Positions 1-11,696 are shown, numbered from the stretch's first letter. The stretch: DNA of 64,000 bases from Halopiger aswanensis (GCF_003610195.1 NZ_RAPO01000003.1:310001-374000); one strand, 5' to 3'. The notes: a model not told the origin generated them from the sequence alone. Program-made: numbers and translations.

Positions 1-44
1 GCGGCCCTCGGTCCTTCTCGGTCCCGACGGACCACCCCGGACAG

Positions 45-50
45 ACTTAT
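45..50 (+). promoter_or_regulatory. TATA-like box of the methanethiol oxidase operon
   Basis: ACTTAT lies 26-31 nt upstream of the ATG at 76, the spacing expected for an archaeal TATA box of a leaderless transcript. It argues against the in-frame GTG at 61, which would lie upstream of the transcription start. Confidence 0.45.
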
Positions 51-75
51 CTACTGCTTCGTGGTCGGTACTAGT

Positions 76-1485
76 ATGAGTGACGCTAGCACACCCGGCG
101 ACGCGGAACCGGAGCCGGAACACGACCACGAGCACCACCACGACCACGAGGGGCCCGGCTACGCGACGCCCCAGGCCGCCATCGAGGAGGGAGAGCGGGA
201 GAAACTCGCCTACGTGATGAGCCTCTACGTCGGCACGGACGTCGACGCTTCGGACTTCGTCGCGGTCGTCGACCTCGATCCCGAGTCCGAGACGTACTGC
301 GAGATCGTCGACCGGATCGAACTGCCCAACCGCGGCGACGAACTCCACCACTTCGGGTGGAACGCCTGCTCGTCGTCGTGTCACATGGAGGGCCTCGAGC
401 GCCGGCACCTGATCGTGCCCGGCCAGCGCTCCTCGCGGATCCACGTGATCGACGCGGCGGACCGACGAAACCCGGAACTCGAGACGGTCATCGAACCCGA
501 GGAGGTCTTCGAGTACGACCTCTCGGCGCCCCACACCGTCCACTGCATCCCGGACGGCGAGATCCTCATCAGCATGCTCGGGGACGCCGACGGCGACCTG
601 CCGGGCGGGTTCCTCGAGCTGAACGACGACTTCGAGATCGAGGGACGGTGGGAGCCGCCGGGCGAGATCGAGATGAACTACGACTACTGGTACCAGCCCC
701 GCCAGAACGTGATGGTCTCGAGCGAGTGGGCCGCGCCCAAAACCTACTACCCGGGCTTCGACCTCGAGGACGTCGAGGAGGGCAACTACGGCCACCAGCT
801 TCACTTCTGGGACTGGGAGGACGGCACCGTCGAGCAGACGATCGACCTCGGCGAAGAAGGACTGATCCCGCTCGAAGTCCGGTTCCTCCACACGCCGGAA
901 TCGACCCACGGGTTCGTCGGGGCCGCGCTGTCGTCGAACATCTTCCACTTCTGGCGCGATCAAACGGGCGAGTACCGCGCCGAAAAGGTCATCGACTTCG
1001 AGGATCGCGAGCACCCCGACTGGGACATGCCCGTGCCCGCACTGCCGACGGACATCCTGATCTCGATGGACGACCGCTACCTGTTCGGCTCGAACTGGCT
1101 CCACGGCGACGTCTGGATGTACGACATCTCGGACCCGGCGAACCCGCGGCGGGCTGACTCGCTGTCGGTCGGCGGCACCTTCGGCGACGTGCAGGAGGTC
1201 CAGGGCCGGGAACTGTCCGCCGGACCGCAGATGATCCAGCTTTCGCTGGACGGCGAACGGCTCTACTGGACGACCTCGCTGTTCTCCTCGTGGGACGAGC
1301 AGTTCTACCCCGAGGAGGGCGAGCGGGGTTCGGTGATGCTGAAAGCCGACGTCGACCCCCGAAAGGGGACGATGGAACTCGACGAGGACTTCCTCGTCGA
1401 CTGGGGCGAGTGTCCCGACGGGCCGGCTCGCGCCCACGAGATCCGGTGGCCGGACGGCGACTGCACGAGCGACGTCTGGCAGTGA
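76..1485 (+). CDS. Selenium-binding protein SBP56 family / methanethiol oxidase
   Basis: A 469-residue protein of the SBP56 family, a seven-bladed beta-propeller. Characterised members oxidise methanethiol to formaldehyde, H2S and H2O2 using copper. The family signature HHFGWNACSSSCHMEG (about residues 92-107) and the C-terminal pattern with AHEIRWPDGDCTSDVWQ are both present, and length matches the family. Residues 16-25 form a His/Asp/Glu tract (HDHEHHHDHE) that looks like a metal-binding tail and is not part of the propeller. ATG 76 is preferred to GTG 61 because a TATA-like box lies 26 nt upstream. The [2Fe-2S] ferredoxin gene starts 4 nt after the stop, so the two are almost certainly co-transcribed. 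The enzymatic role is inferred from family. Confidence 0.9.
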   Translation: MSDASTPGDAEPEPEHDHEHHHDHEGPGYATPQAAIEEGEREKLAYVMSLYVGTDVDASDFVAVVDLDPESETYCEIVDRIELPNRGDELHHFGWNACSSSCHMEGLERRHLIVPGQRSSRIHVIDAADRRNPELETVIEPEEVFEYDLSAPHTVHCIPDGEILISMLGDADGDLPGGFLELNDDFEIEGRWEPPGEIEMNYDYWYQPRQNVMVSSEWAAPKTYYPGFDLEDVEEGNYGHQLHFWDWEDGTVEQTIDLGEEGLIPLEVRFLHTPESTHGFVGAALSSNIFHFWRDQTGEYRAEKVIDFEDREHPDWDMPVPALPTDILISMDDRYLFGSNWLHGDVWMYDISDPANPRRADSLSVGGTFGDVQEVQGRELSAGPQMIQLSLDGERLYWTTSLFSSWDEQFYPEEGERGSVMLKADVDPRKGTMELDEDFLVDWGECPDGPARAHEIRWPDGDCTSDVWQ

Positions 1486-1489
1486 GCGG

Positions 1490-1873
1490 ATGGGCGACGA
1501 GACGCGGCGCCACGACGTCACCCTCGAGTGGCCCGACGCCGACCGCGAGCGGCGGACGATCCGGATCGGCGAGGACGAGACGGTCCTCGAGGCCGCCGAG
1601 CGCGCCGACATCGCCCTGCCGTTCGGCTGTCGGACCGGCGCCTGCGGCACCTGTACGGGGCGGTTGCTCTCGAGCAACGGTAACGGAGACGCCGACGAGG
1701 GGACGCCCGACGTCGCCGACGCCTTCGCGTACCGGCGGCCGCCGCGGGCGCTGAAGGAGCGCCACCGCGACACCGGCTACGTGCTGCTGTGTATCGCCGC
1801 GCCGCGGACCGACTGTCGAGTCGCCGTCGGCTCGAGCGTCCACGCCGAACTGGTGGAGAATCCCTGGAAGTAG
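1490..1873 (+). CDS. [2Fe-2S] plant-type ferredoxin
   Basis: A 127-residue ferredoxin with cluster ligands Cys47, Cys52 and Cys55 (CRTGACGTC) and a fourth ligand Cys101 (LLCIA), the plant/cyanobacterial spacing. An insertion of roughly 35 residues (about 60-95) containing a Gly/Asp-rich loop and YRRPPRALKERHRD separates the third and fourth ligands. This resembles the acidic insertions of halophilic ferredoxins but lies at an unusual place. It is a one-electron carrier. Start ATG 1490 lies 4 nt after the stop of the SBP56 gene, so it probably serves that enzyme or its maturation. That partnership is inference. Confidence 0.9.
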   Translation: MGDETRRHDVTLEWPDADRERRTIRIGEDETVLEAAERADIALPFGCRTGACGTCTGRLLSSNGNGDADEGTPDVADAFAYRRPPRALKERHRDTGYVLLCIAAPRTDCRVAVGSSVHAELVENPWK

Positions 1874-1919
1874 CGAAACGACGGACCGACGGCGGCGTCG
1901 GCCGCTCGGTCTCGAGTCG

Positions 1920-4481
1920 TCACGCGACGGGCAGCGTGAACGAGAACGTCGAGCCCTCGCCGGGTTCGGAGTCGACCCAGATCTCGCCGCCGTGGCGCTC
2001 GACGATCCGCTCGCACAGCGCCAGGCCGATTCCCGTCCCGTCGTACTCCTCGCGGCTGTGCAGTCGATCGAAGACGGTGAAGACGCGATCCTGGTTCTCC
2101 GGTGCGATGCCGATCCCGTTATCCTCGACCGAGAGCACCCACTCGTCGCCGCGCCGGTCGGCGCTGACGTGTACTCGGGGTGGCTCGTCGCCGCTGTAGG
2201 TGAGCGCGTTCGAGAGCAGGTTCTGGAACACCTGCCGGAGCTGGCTCGCGTCGCCCTCGACGCGGGGCAACTGCTCCGTCACGATTTCGGCGTCGGTCTC
2301 CTCGATCCGGAACTGGAGGTCCTCGAGGGCGTCCTCGAGGACCGCGTTCAGATCGATCGGTTCGAAGGGATCGCCCTGCGTTTCGATCCGCGAGTACTCG
2401 AGCAGGGCGTCGATCATCTCGCGCATGCGCTCGGCGCCGTCGACCGCGAACTCGAGGAACTCCCGGCCGTCCGCGTCGAGTTCGTCGTCGTACCGCTTCT
2501 CGAGCAGTTGGAGGTAACTCGTGACCATCCGCAGGGGCTCTTGCAGGTCGTGGGAGGCGGCGTAGGCGAACTGTTCGAGGCGTTCGTTCGACTCCTCGAG
2601 TTTGCGCTGGTTCTCCCGCCGATCGGTGACGTCGGTGATGGTGACGACGCCGCGGACGACGTCGCCGGCGGCGTCTCGAATCGGCATCCCTTCGGCGCTG
2701 ATGATCCGGCGTTCGCCGTCGGCCGCTTCGATCTCGAACACGTCCGGGTCCCGTACCTCTTCGCCCTCGAGCACGCGGGCCAGCGTCCACTCGTCGGGTT
2801 CGACCGGCTCGCCCGAGTCCGCCCACACCGCCGGGTATCGCTCGTATTCCGCGACGGACTCGGCCTCGAACAGCCGTCCGCCCCAGATCTCTTTCGCCGT
2901 CTCGTTGACCTCGACGATGCGACCGTCCGATTCGGCAACGATGACGCCGACAGGGAGCACTTCGAACAGCGTCTCGAGTTGGTCCGTGTACCGCTCGAGT
3001 CGGAGTTGCGCACGTTTGCGCTCCGTGATGTCGGTGACTGCGCCGGGGAAGCTGACCGGCCTACCCGCCTCATCGCACTCGGCGCGACCGCGAGCGACGA
3101 CCCAGCGAATCTCGCCGTCGGCGTTCGTCACGCGGAACTCGGCCTCGGCCTCGCCGCCGGTTTCGACGGCCCGCTCGATTTCGGCCTCGACCCGGTCGCG
3201 ATCGGCCTCGTGGATGGCGTCGAGGTACCGGTCGAGCGAGACGCCCTCCCGCGCCGCCGCCGGATCGATCCCGAACGTGCGGGCGAACGTGGCGTCGGTG
3301 GCGACCGTATCGGTCTCGATATCCCACTCCCAGGTGCCGACCGCACCGGCCTCGGTGGCGGCCTCGAGTTGCGACTTGGCGTCCGCGAGGTAGCGCTCGC
3401 GCTCCTTGCGCTCGGTGATGTCCTGGGCCATCGTCATGCCGGCGAAAACGTCGCCGCGTTCGTCGGTGATGGGGACCGCCCAGAGGCTCCACTCCCGACC
3501 CGCGTACTCGAGTTCGATCGAGCGCTCCTCGCCGTTCAGCGCGGCCTCGAACGCCGGTCGGAGCGCGTCGGCGGTCTCGTCGTCCCAGACGTCTCTGAAG
3601 TGGTTCCCCTCGAGGTCGTCGGGATCGACGGGAATGTCGTCGAACGCCCGGCCGGCCGCCAGTTCGTACCGCAGATCGTGATCGAACAGCGCGACGATCC
3701 CGTTCGGGAAGTACTCCGTGAGCGTCCGGTAGCGCTGCTCGGACCGCTCGAGCGCTCGTTGAGTTTCGACCCGCTCGGTGATGTTCTGGGACATGCCCAG
3801 CGCGGCGAAGATCTCTCCCTCGTCGTCTCGAACCGGAACGAAGTGGAATCTGTAGATTTCGTCGTCGACCGCGCTCTCGAACGCCGAGATTTCGCCGTCG
3901 AGGGCGGCCTCGTACCCGGGGATGACGACGTCACCTATCTCCTGCGGCAGCGCGTCTCGAAGCGGCGCTCCCTCGAGGTCCGCGCGGGTGACGTCCGCGT
4001 CCCCCTCCGGCGTCCCGCCGAAGGTGACGTACCGGAGATCCTCGTCGACGAGGGCGACGGCGCCGTTCGGGAAGTGCTCGACCAGCGTCCGGTAGCGCCG
4101 CTGGAACTCCTCGAGCGCCCGTTCGCGCTCCTTGCGATCGGAGATGTCGCGGAAGTAGACCGACAGGCCGGTCTCCGAGGGGTACGCGCGCACTTCGAAC
4201 CAGGCGTCGAGGGGTTCGGGGTAGTACTCCTCGAACGAGACCGGCTCTTGCTCGTACATCGCGCGCTCGTACTCGGGTTTGAACCGTCGCTCGGCCGCGT
4301 CGGGAAACTCGTCCCAGATATTCGCACCGATCAGCGCCCGTCCGTCGGGGGCGATCAGTTCGCGAGCGTGCTCGTTGAGATACGTGAATCGCCACTCCTC
4401 GTCGAGCGCGAAAACGGCGTCCGAGATGCGGCCGTAGATCTCGTCGAGGTCGACCCCGTCCATCGACGACGCAGGCTCCAT
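1920..4481 (-). CDS. Multi-PAS sensor histidine kinase, no receiver
   Basis: An 853-residue soluble kinase with no membrane segments. Five consecutive PAS/PAC modules run at about residues 10-125, 128-245, 250-365, 368-490 and 503-622, each ending in a typical D-I-T-E/D-R segment. A HisKA domain follows with phospho-acceptor His644 (ASHDLQEPLRM). The HATPase_c domain has the N box (NLLSNA from 754), G1 (DNGIGI) and G2 (GTGIGL). There is no receiver or output domain, and no response regulator gene is adjacent. The PAS modules suggest redox, light or ligand sensing, but no haem or flavin signature can be assigned by eye. It is divergent from ligA across 199 bp. Its kinase core closely matches that of the MEDS kinase at 44118. 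Confidence 0.92.
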   Translation of the reverse strand: MEPASSMDGVDLDEIYGRISDAVFALDEEWRFTYLNEHARELIAPDGRALIGANIWDEFPDAAERRFKPEYERAMYEQEPVSFEEYYPEPLDAWFEVRAYPSETGLSVYFRDISDRKERERALEEFQRRYRTLVEHFPNGAVALVDEDLRYVTFGGTPEGDADVTRADLEGAPLRDALPQEIGDVVIPGYEAALDGEISAFESAVDDEIYRFHFVPVRDDEGEIFAALGMSQNITERVETQRALERSEQRYRTLTEYFPNGIVALFDHDLRYELAAGRAFDDIPVDPDDLEGNHFRDVWDDETADALRPAFEAALNGEERSIELEYAGREWSLWAVPITDERGDVFAGMTMAQDITERKERERYLADAKSQLEAATEAGAVGTWEWDIETDTVATDATFARTFGIDPAAAREGVSLDRYLDAIHEADRDRVEAEIERAVETGGEAEAEFRVTNADGEIRWVVARGRAECDEAGRPVSFPGAVTDITERKRAQLRLERYTDQLETLFEVLPVGVIVAESDGRIVEVNETAKEIWGGRLFEAESVAEYERYPAVWADSGEPVEPDEWTLARVLEGEEVRDPDVFEIEAADGERRIISAEGMPIRDAAGDVVRGVVTITDVTDRRENQRKLEESNERLEQFAYAASHDLQEPLRMVTSYLQLLEKRYDDELDADGREFLEFAVDGAERMREMIDALLEYSRIETQGDPFEPIDLNAVLEDALEDLQFRIEETDAEIVTEQLPRVEGDASQLRQVFQNLLSNALTYSGDEPPRVHVSADRRGDEWVLSVEDNGIGIAPENQDRVFTVFDRLHSREEYDGTGIGLALCERIVERHGGEIWVDSEPGEGSTFSFTLPVA

Positions 4482-4650
4482 TCTACCGTAATCAGACGAG
4501 CGACGGATAAAACGTCACCGGGACCGTGGGACATCCAGTCACGGGCGACTCGAGCGGCGAAAGTGGCGGGAGTGGAGAGGGTGAAGAGAACTCGAATCGG
4601 CGCTAAAGGCGTTCGATCGGACCATCTCCACCCCCATTCAGTAACGTTAA

Positions 4651-6762
<2,112 letters not shown>

Positions 6763-6913
6763 GATCGCCGGCCCGCGTTCGCGTGCCGATCGGTACGCCG
6801 CGGCCCGACCATCCCGAGTGAACTCGATCGTCAGCGAACGACGAACGACGGGCGCCGACCGCCCTTCTGCCACCGGTGCGGCTCGAGCGAGGGCCCACAC
6901 GAATCGAAACCGA

Positions 6914-7198
6914 TCAGAGTCGTTCCAAACAGCACCGACAGTAGCTGAACTCGGAATCGTTCGTCGCCCCGCAGTGATCGCACGTCAGGCGAGCCGTCGT
7001 CTCCGTCCGCTGTCGGGCGGACGCGCTCGAGTCGGCGTCATCCGCTTCGGTGCCGCGGTTTCGCTCCCCGGACGTCCGCTTGCGCTGGCGCTCGAGGCCG
7101 TCTCGAAAAATCTGCAGGAGAACCGGAATACAGGCCCCTAACGCAGCGAGCAAGAGGATACCGACGACAGTTACGTAGAGCTCCTCGAGCGGGACCAC
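6914..7198 (-). CDS. Small membrane protein with C-terminal zinc ribbon
   Basis: A 94-residue protein with one N-terminal transmembrane helix (about 9-30, VVGILLLAALGACIPVLL). A charged linker (30-68) follows, then a C-terminal zinc ribbon with two CxxC pairs (CDHCG at about 73-77 and CRCC at about 87-90). The topology suggests a membrane-anchored cytoplasmic zinc ribbon. Such proteins are common and unnamed in haloarchaea. It is convergent with ligA (150 bp gap) and reads in the same direction as the ArsA-like gene upstream of it (90 bp gap). No function is assigned. Confidence 0.75.
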   Translation of the reverse strand: MVPLEELYVTVVGILLLAALGACIPVLLQIFRDGLERQRKRTSGERNRGTEADDADSSASARQRTETTARLTCDHCGATNDSEFSYCRCCLERL

Positions 7199-7288
7199 AC
7201 GCGATCTACGTTCGACGGTCGGTTAGCTTCTGTGGTACTGGTTGTCACAACCGATTGTTCCGCCGGACCCTCGCCAGTCCACTCGCCA

Positions 7289-8251
7289 TCACGCCCGCGA
7301 TCGAAACGCTGCTGCAACCGACCGCACCGCCTCGAGCCCCTGCACCTCGCCCTCCTGTTCGGGCAGCGTGACGACCTCGAGGTCGGGGAAGGTCTCCCGA
7401 ATCTCGCGGACCCGCTCTCGGTGGCGCTCGTATCGCGACCGACAGCGCGAACAATTCTCCTCGGGATCCTCGAAGACGCGATTCACGACCAGCCGGTCGA
7501 CCGCCACGTCGGCTTCGCGGAGTCGCTCGACCAGCCGCTCGGATTCGGCGATGGCCATCCCCTCGGGGAGGCAGACGACCCGAAACTCGGTCCGCTCGGG
7601 ATCGGTCAGGATATCGCGAGCCCGCTCGAGACGAGCGCGAAACGCCTCGAGGTCGTCCTCGCTCTCGTCGTCGCGACCGGCGAACATCGACATCGGGCCG
7701 AACATCGCCGTCCGGGCCGCGGTCCCGATCCGTCGGGCCTGTCCGCGGAGCGACTGGGTCGTCTCGAGGGCCAGTCCCATCACCTCGGGCATGTCGAACA
7801 GCCGCAGCGTGTGGCCCGTGGGCGCGGTGTCGAAGACGACGACGTCCCACTCGCCCGACTCGACGTAGTCGACGAGCAGGTCCAGTGCCGCGATCTCGTC
7901 GCTCCCCGCGGGCGCGCCGCCGGCGAAGAGCCGCTCGATCTCCGCGTCGGAGAGCCGGATGCCGGCGCTGCGGAGGTCGGCGGCGAGCGCCCGCGCCAGG
8001 GCCTCGTAGCGGTCTTTTTGAGCGTCCGGATCGATCTCGACGGCCCACAACTCTCCCTCACCGCCCTGAAGGTCGAGTTCGGTGGGGTCGGCCTCGAGGG
8101 GGACGCCCAGCGAATCCGACAGCGAGTGTGCCGGATCCGTCGACACGACGAGCGTCCGCTTCCCCGCCGTTGCCAGTCTGATCGCCGTAGCGGCCGCGCA
8201 GGTCGTCTTGCCGACGCCGCCCTTGCCGCCGTAGAGAATGCACTCCGTCAT
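7289..8251 (-). CDS. Get3/ArsA family ATPase
   Basis: A 320-residue single-copy ArsA/Get3-type SIMIBI ATPase. Visible features are the deviant P-loop GGKGGVGKTT (8-17), a switch I-like DPAHSLSDSLG, and the signature DTAPTGHTLRLF. A CxxC (NCSRCRSRYERH) matches the zinc-coordinating dimer motif of Get3, the tail-anchored-protein targeting ATPase. The length (a single ATPase unit of about 320) also fits Get3 rather than the duplicated bacterial ArsA. An in-frame ATG 36 nt upstream gives an unlikely extension, and ATG 8251 puts the P-loop at the usual distance. No ArsB or arsenite regulator is adjacent, so targeting of membrane proteins is favoured over arsenic export (inference). Confidence 0.88.
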   Translation of the reverse strand: MTECILYGGKGGVGKTTCAAATAIRLATAGKRTLVVSTDPAHSLSDSLGVPLEADPTELDLQGGEGELWAVEIDPDAQKDRYEALARALAADLRSAGIRLSDAEIERLFAGGAPAGSDEIAALDLLVDYVESGEWDVVVFDTAPTGHTLRLFDMPEVMGLALETTQSLRGQARRIGTAARTAMFGPMSMFAGRDDESEDDLEAFRARLERARDILTDPERTEFRVVCLPEGMAIAESERLVERLREADVAVDRLVVNRVFEDPEENCSRCRSRYERHRERVREIRETFPDLEVVTLPEQEGEVQGLEAVRSVAAAFRSRA

Positions 8252-8382
8252 CGGATCAGCCCGTGCTCGAGTACCGGAGATCGGCACCTAAACGTCGTGT
8301 GTGACTGTGGAGAACGTGTTCGGCGACGAAACGTGTTGCAGCGTCAGGTACAGCGGACGAAGACGAACAAGCCGACCGTCCC

Positions 8383-9387
8383 TCAGAGGTCGACGCGATC
8401 GAACCGGAACAGTGCGATCGCGATCGGAACGACGATCCAGAGCAGCAGGATGACAAAGGAGAACCAGTTCTCGAGGTAGAACGGGAGCCCGTCCGGGAAG
8501 TAGTACTCGGGGTAGGACGTTCCCAGGTTGCTCCCGCCGGCCGAACTGAGGACGGTGATCGCGTTCTGGAAGGCGTTGCCCGGATCGATCATGTCGACGA
8601 ACAGCGCCCAGTCGGGCAGCCGCTCGGCCGATATCTGCTGCGTAGAGCCGTCGGGGAGGGTGGCCTCACGCGTATAGGTGACGCCCGAGATCGTTCCCCG
8701 GTTCATCAGCAACTGCAGCGCGCTCTGAATCGCGTTCCAGACGAGGTAAAACAGCAGGAAGATGCCGGCCATGGCGGCACCAGCCAGGGTCGTCGAGCGC
8801 GTCATCGACGACAGGGACACGGCGATGCTCGTGTACGCGAGCCCGTAGATGATCGCCATCGCGAGCAGGCTCACGTAGTCGACGACGTCGAACCCGCCCA
8901 GTATCACCGCGACGACGACTGCAGCGAGCGCGAACCCGATCGCCAGCGAGATCGAGAGCACGGCCGAGCGACCCAGCAGTTTGCCGAGCAGCACGTCCTT
9001 GCGCGAGTGAGGCAGCGAGAGCAGGATCTTGATACTCCCCGTCTCGCGCTCGCCGGCGATCGACTTCCAGCCCAGCACGATCGCGATCAACGGGATGACC
9101 AGCCGCGTGATCTGACTGACGAACAAGATGAGCGCCTCCGTCGTCGCGCCGGCCTGTGCGATTTCGTCACCGAAGTACGAAATTGCGCCCGTGACCGCGA
9201 CCAGCAGGGTGAAAAAGAAGATGCTGAGCCCCCAGAACATCCACGAGCGGATCGAGTCCTGGAAGTCTTTCTTCGCGATTGCGCGGACGCTCTCGAGGTT
9301 GATCGAACTCGAGGCGGTGCCGGGCGACGGTGTCCCGGCGCGCGTGTCGGTCCCCGTCCCGGCTCCGGAGCCAGTATCGGCGCTCAT
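8383..9387 (-). CDS. ABC-2 type transporter permease
   Basis: A 334-residue multi-spanning permease. A Ser/Gly/Thr-rich N-terminal tail (1-25) is followed by an amphipathic KKDFQDSIRSWMFW segment. About six hydrophobic helices follow, with a large external loop (about 225-290) between helices 5 and 6, typical of ABC-2/NosY-like exporters. The conserved AGERETGSIKILLSLP segment matches the coupling region of ABC-2 permeases. Its ATG overlaps the stop of the ATPase gene (ATGA at 9384-9387), so translation is coupled. The substrate is unknown. No copper or nitrous-oxide gene is nearby, so I do not call it NosY. Confidence 0.9.
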   Translation of the reverse strand: MSADTGSGAGTGTDTRAGTPSPGTASSSINLESVRAIAKKDFQDSIRSWMFWGLSIFFFTLLVAVTGAISYFGDEIAQAGATTEALILFVSQITRLVIPLIAIVLGWKSIAGERETGSIKILLSLPHSRKDVLLGKLLGRSAVLSISLAIGFALAAVVVAVILGGFDVVDYVSLLAMAIIYGLAYTSIAVSLSSMTRSTTLAGAAMAGIFLLFYLVWNAIQSALQLLMNRGTISGVTYTREATLPDGSTQQISAERLPDWALFVDMIDPGNAFQNAITVLSSAGGSNLGTSYPEYYFPDGLPFYLENWFSFVILLLWIVVPIAIALFRFDRVDL

Positions 9388-10328
9388 CGCGCTTCCACCT
9401 CCGAGCCCGTCGTGTACGAGCGGAAGACGTCCTCGAGCGAGGCTTCTCGCGTCGAGAAGTCCTGGACGTCGATGCCGCGGTCCTCGAGTTCGCCGAGAAC
9501 GGCCGTTTTCGAGCCGTCGCCCTGGACCTGAACGGTGATCGTCGGCGGGTCCTCACCTTCCACCACGACGTTCGAAACGTCGGGCAGCGAGCGCACTGCC
9601 TGCAGGGCCTCGTCGTCGAGCTGGTCGACGGTAACCCGCAGCGAGGTGCCGCCGCCGACCGAGTCGCGCAGCCCCTCGACGGAGTCGACGGCGACCATCT
9701 CGCCGTCCCGGAGGATGCCGACGCGGTCGCAGACGGCTTCGACCTGCTCCATGATGTGACTCGAGAAGAAGACCGTCGCGCCGCGGGCGTTCTCCTCGCG
9801 GACGATATCGCGCATTTCGCGGGCCCCGTTCGGGTCGAGACCGGTGGAGGGTTCGTCTAAGATCAGGAGGTCCGGCTCGCCGACCAGCGCCATGGCGAGC
9901 ATGAGCCGCTGGGACATCCCCTTGGAGTAGCCGCCGGCCTTCTTGTCGATCGCGTCGAGGAGGCCGACCCGCTCGAGGAGGGCTTCGGGGTCGTCGTCGG
10001 CCCCTTTGGACTCGATGGCGAACTCGAGGTGCTGGCGGGCCGTCAGGCGGTCGTAGGTCTCGACGCCCTCGGGGAGGACGCCGGTCCGCGCGCGGATCTC
10101 GCGGCTGTTGGCCTGGGCGTTCATGCCCAGCACCTCGACCCGCCCGGCGGTCGGCCGGATGAAATCGAGGATGACGTTGATCGTCGTCGACTTGCCGGCG
10201 CCGTTGGGACCGAGGAAGCCGAACACCTCGCCCTCGCGGACCTCGAAGGAGAGATCCTCGAGCGCAAGGGTTGCTCCCTCTCCCTGACCGTAGGATTTGG
10301 TCAGGGAATCGACTGTAATAGCGGGCAT
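9384..10328 (-). CDS. ABC transporter ATP-binding protein (ABC-2 exporter)
   Basis: A 314-residue ATPase with Walker A (GPNGAGKST), Q-loop region, an ABC signature replaced by YSKGMSQRL, Walker B (LLILDEPSTGLD) and the H-loop (FFSSHIM). A C-terminal extension of about 90 residues (VRSLPDVSNVVVEGEDPP onward) is the accessory domain typical of NosF/NatA/CcmA-like ATPases. ATG 10328 (MPAITVDSLTKSYG) is chosen over an in-frame ATG 39 nt upstream because the protein family begins there. It forms a two-gene operon with the permease at 8383. Confidence 0.93.
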   Translation of the reverse strand: MPAITVDSLTKSYGQGEGATLALEDLSFEVREGEVFGFLGPNGAGKSTTINVILDFIRPTAGRVEVLGMNAQANSREIRARTGVLPEGVETYDRLTARQHLEFAIESKGADDDPEALLERVGLLDAIDKKAGGYSKGMSQRLMLAMALVGEPDLLILDEPSTGLDPNGAREMRDIVREENARGATVFFSSHIMEQVEAVCDRVGILRDGEMVAVDSVEGLRDSVGGGTSLRVTVDQLDDEALQAVRSLPDVSNVVVEGEDPPTITVQVQGDGSKTAVLGELEDRGIDVQDFSTREASLEDVFRSYTTGSEVEAR

Positions 10329-10450
10329 GGCTGAGTAGTCAGCCCGTTTGCCGAAAAGGGTTGCCACTTGCAGCGACTAATATACCGGTCGATCGGGCGC
10401 GGAAAAACCGCCAGCACGCGCCCAAACTGACGATCAGCTACTTACGTCGG

Positions 10451-10780
10451 TTAGATCGGATCGTCGGGATCGTACTGTTCGGCGGTCCGCTCGGCCTCCC
10501 GGGCGTAGCGCTCGCGGGTCGCCTCGTCGGTCACCGACTCGAGTTCCGATTCGGGAATCTCGGTGGCAGCGGTGATCTGCGAGCCGGTCCGCAGCGAGGT
10601 CGTCGACCGTTCCCACTGCTGGTAGCGAGCGCCGTCGCGGGTCGCGTAGACGATCGTGACGAAGTTGCGGTCGCCGAACTCGCGCTCGACGAGCCAGCAC
10701 CGGACCGCGTCGTCCGCCTCGTCGCCGTTATCCGTCGACGCCGTATCGTCGCCGTCCGTCGCGTCCGTCGAATCGGTCAT
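10451..10780 (-). CDS. Hypothetical haloarchaeal protein
   Basis: A 109-residue protein with an acidic, low-complexity N-terminus (about 1-25, Thr/Asp-rich). A compact domain begins VRCWLVEREFGDRNFVTIVYATRDG and ends in a charged helical tail. No enzymatic motif, Cys cluster or membrane segment is seen. The start at ATG 10780 avoids a 17-residue Arg/Gly-rich extension in an upstream frame. It is divergent from the membrane protein at 10903. No family is recognised. Confidence 0.7.
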   Translation of the reverse strand: MTDSTDATDGDDTASTDNGDEADDAVRCWLVEREFGDRNFVTIVYATRDGARYQQWERSTTSLRTGSQITAATEIPESELESVTDEATRERYAREAERTAEQYDPDDPI

Positions 10781-10902
10781 GCACGCCCGTTCGCCCCCCA
10801 TCCTCGAGAATGTACCGCGTCCGGACGGCATTTCGCATACGGCGAATCGGCCCGGACGTACTTGGGCCTCGACCGCGCAGACGAAACCGAGACGAACACA
10901 CG

Positions 10903-11670
10903 ATGGCCTGGAGCGACCACGTCGATCAGTTGCTGTACGACGGCGAACGAAAGCAGCGCCGACTCGAGTTCGCGGACGCGACGGTCGTCGTCACGACCCA
11001 CCGAGTGCTCGTGTTCGCCGAGGACGACGGCGGCGTCGCCTCGCCGTCGGCGGAGTCCGAGATGGGCGCCGCGTACCGCGCCATCGACCGGCCGAACGTC
11101 CGCGGCGTGACCGTCGAAACCGGCGGATCGACGAGCTACCTGCTTCGGGCCCTCGGGCCGGGACTGCTCGGCGGCGGCCTGGTCGCGGTCGGAACCTTCC
11201 TCGAGGCGACCGAACTCGTCCCCGGCCTCAACGGGGCCGACAGCGCGGACGGGCCGGGCGCCGCGACCGATGTCACGAACGGGGTGTTCGACGCCGTCGA
11301 AACCGTGCTCTCGGCCGTCGAACTCGCGACGGTGCTGCTCGGCGCGCTCGCGCTCGCCGCCGCCGTCTGCTACCTCGCGCTGTACCTCCGCTCGCGGTCG
11401 CGCCGGATCGCGCTCCGGATCAGCGGCGGCGAGGACGTCCAACTGCCGATCACCGACGCGGACATCGAGGCCGGCATCGTCAGCGAACTCGAGGCGGCGA
11501 TTCAACCGGGGACGGACGCGGAAGACGCTGATCCCATCACCGTCCCGTCGGCCGACTCTCTCGAGGAACGGGACGCCGGCGGCCGCGGCGTCGACGGACC
11601 GGCCGATCTCGAGCCCGGCGCGCGCGAGGACGGGTTCGGACCGGGCGGCGACCCCGATGAGTCAGGCTGA
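10903..11670 (+). CDS. PH-like domain membrane protein
   Basis: A 255-residue protein. The N-terminal 75 residues ([30 protein letters not shown]) resemble the bacterial PH-like fold, a short beta-sandwich seen in many haloarchaeal membrane proteins. Two hydrophobic helices follow (about 84-106 and 135-160), then a basic stop segment [11 protein letters not shown], and an acidic disordered tail of about 75 residues. uvrC starts 26 nt downstream, so co-transcription is possible but no functional link is evident. ATG 10903 begins a normal haloarchaeal N-terminus; a longer in-frame start at 10810 adds an Arg-rich, unlikely extension. Confidence 0.75.
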   Translation: MAWSDHVDQLLYDGERKQRRLEFADATVVVTTHRVLVFAEDDGGVASPSAESEMGAAYRAIDRPNVRGVTVETGGSTSYLLRALGPGLLGGGLVAVGTFLEATELVPGLNGADSADGPGAATDVTNGVFDAVETVLSAVELATVLLGALALAAAVCYLALYLRSRSRRIALRISGGEDVQLPITDADIEAGIVSELEAAIQPGTDAEDADPITVPSADSLEERDAGGRGVDGPADLEPGAREDGFGPGGDPDESG

Positions 11671-11696
11671 AACGCGCTGACGCCCTAGGGCCGCCG

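Noticed and set aside
8383-10328. NosFY copper/N2O exporter identity for the ABC pair
   Set aside because: ATPase and permease resemble this class, but no nos or copper gene is nearby and ABC-2 exporters are too diverse to name from sequence alone.
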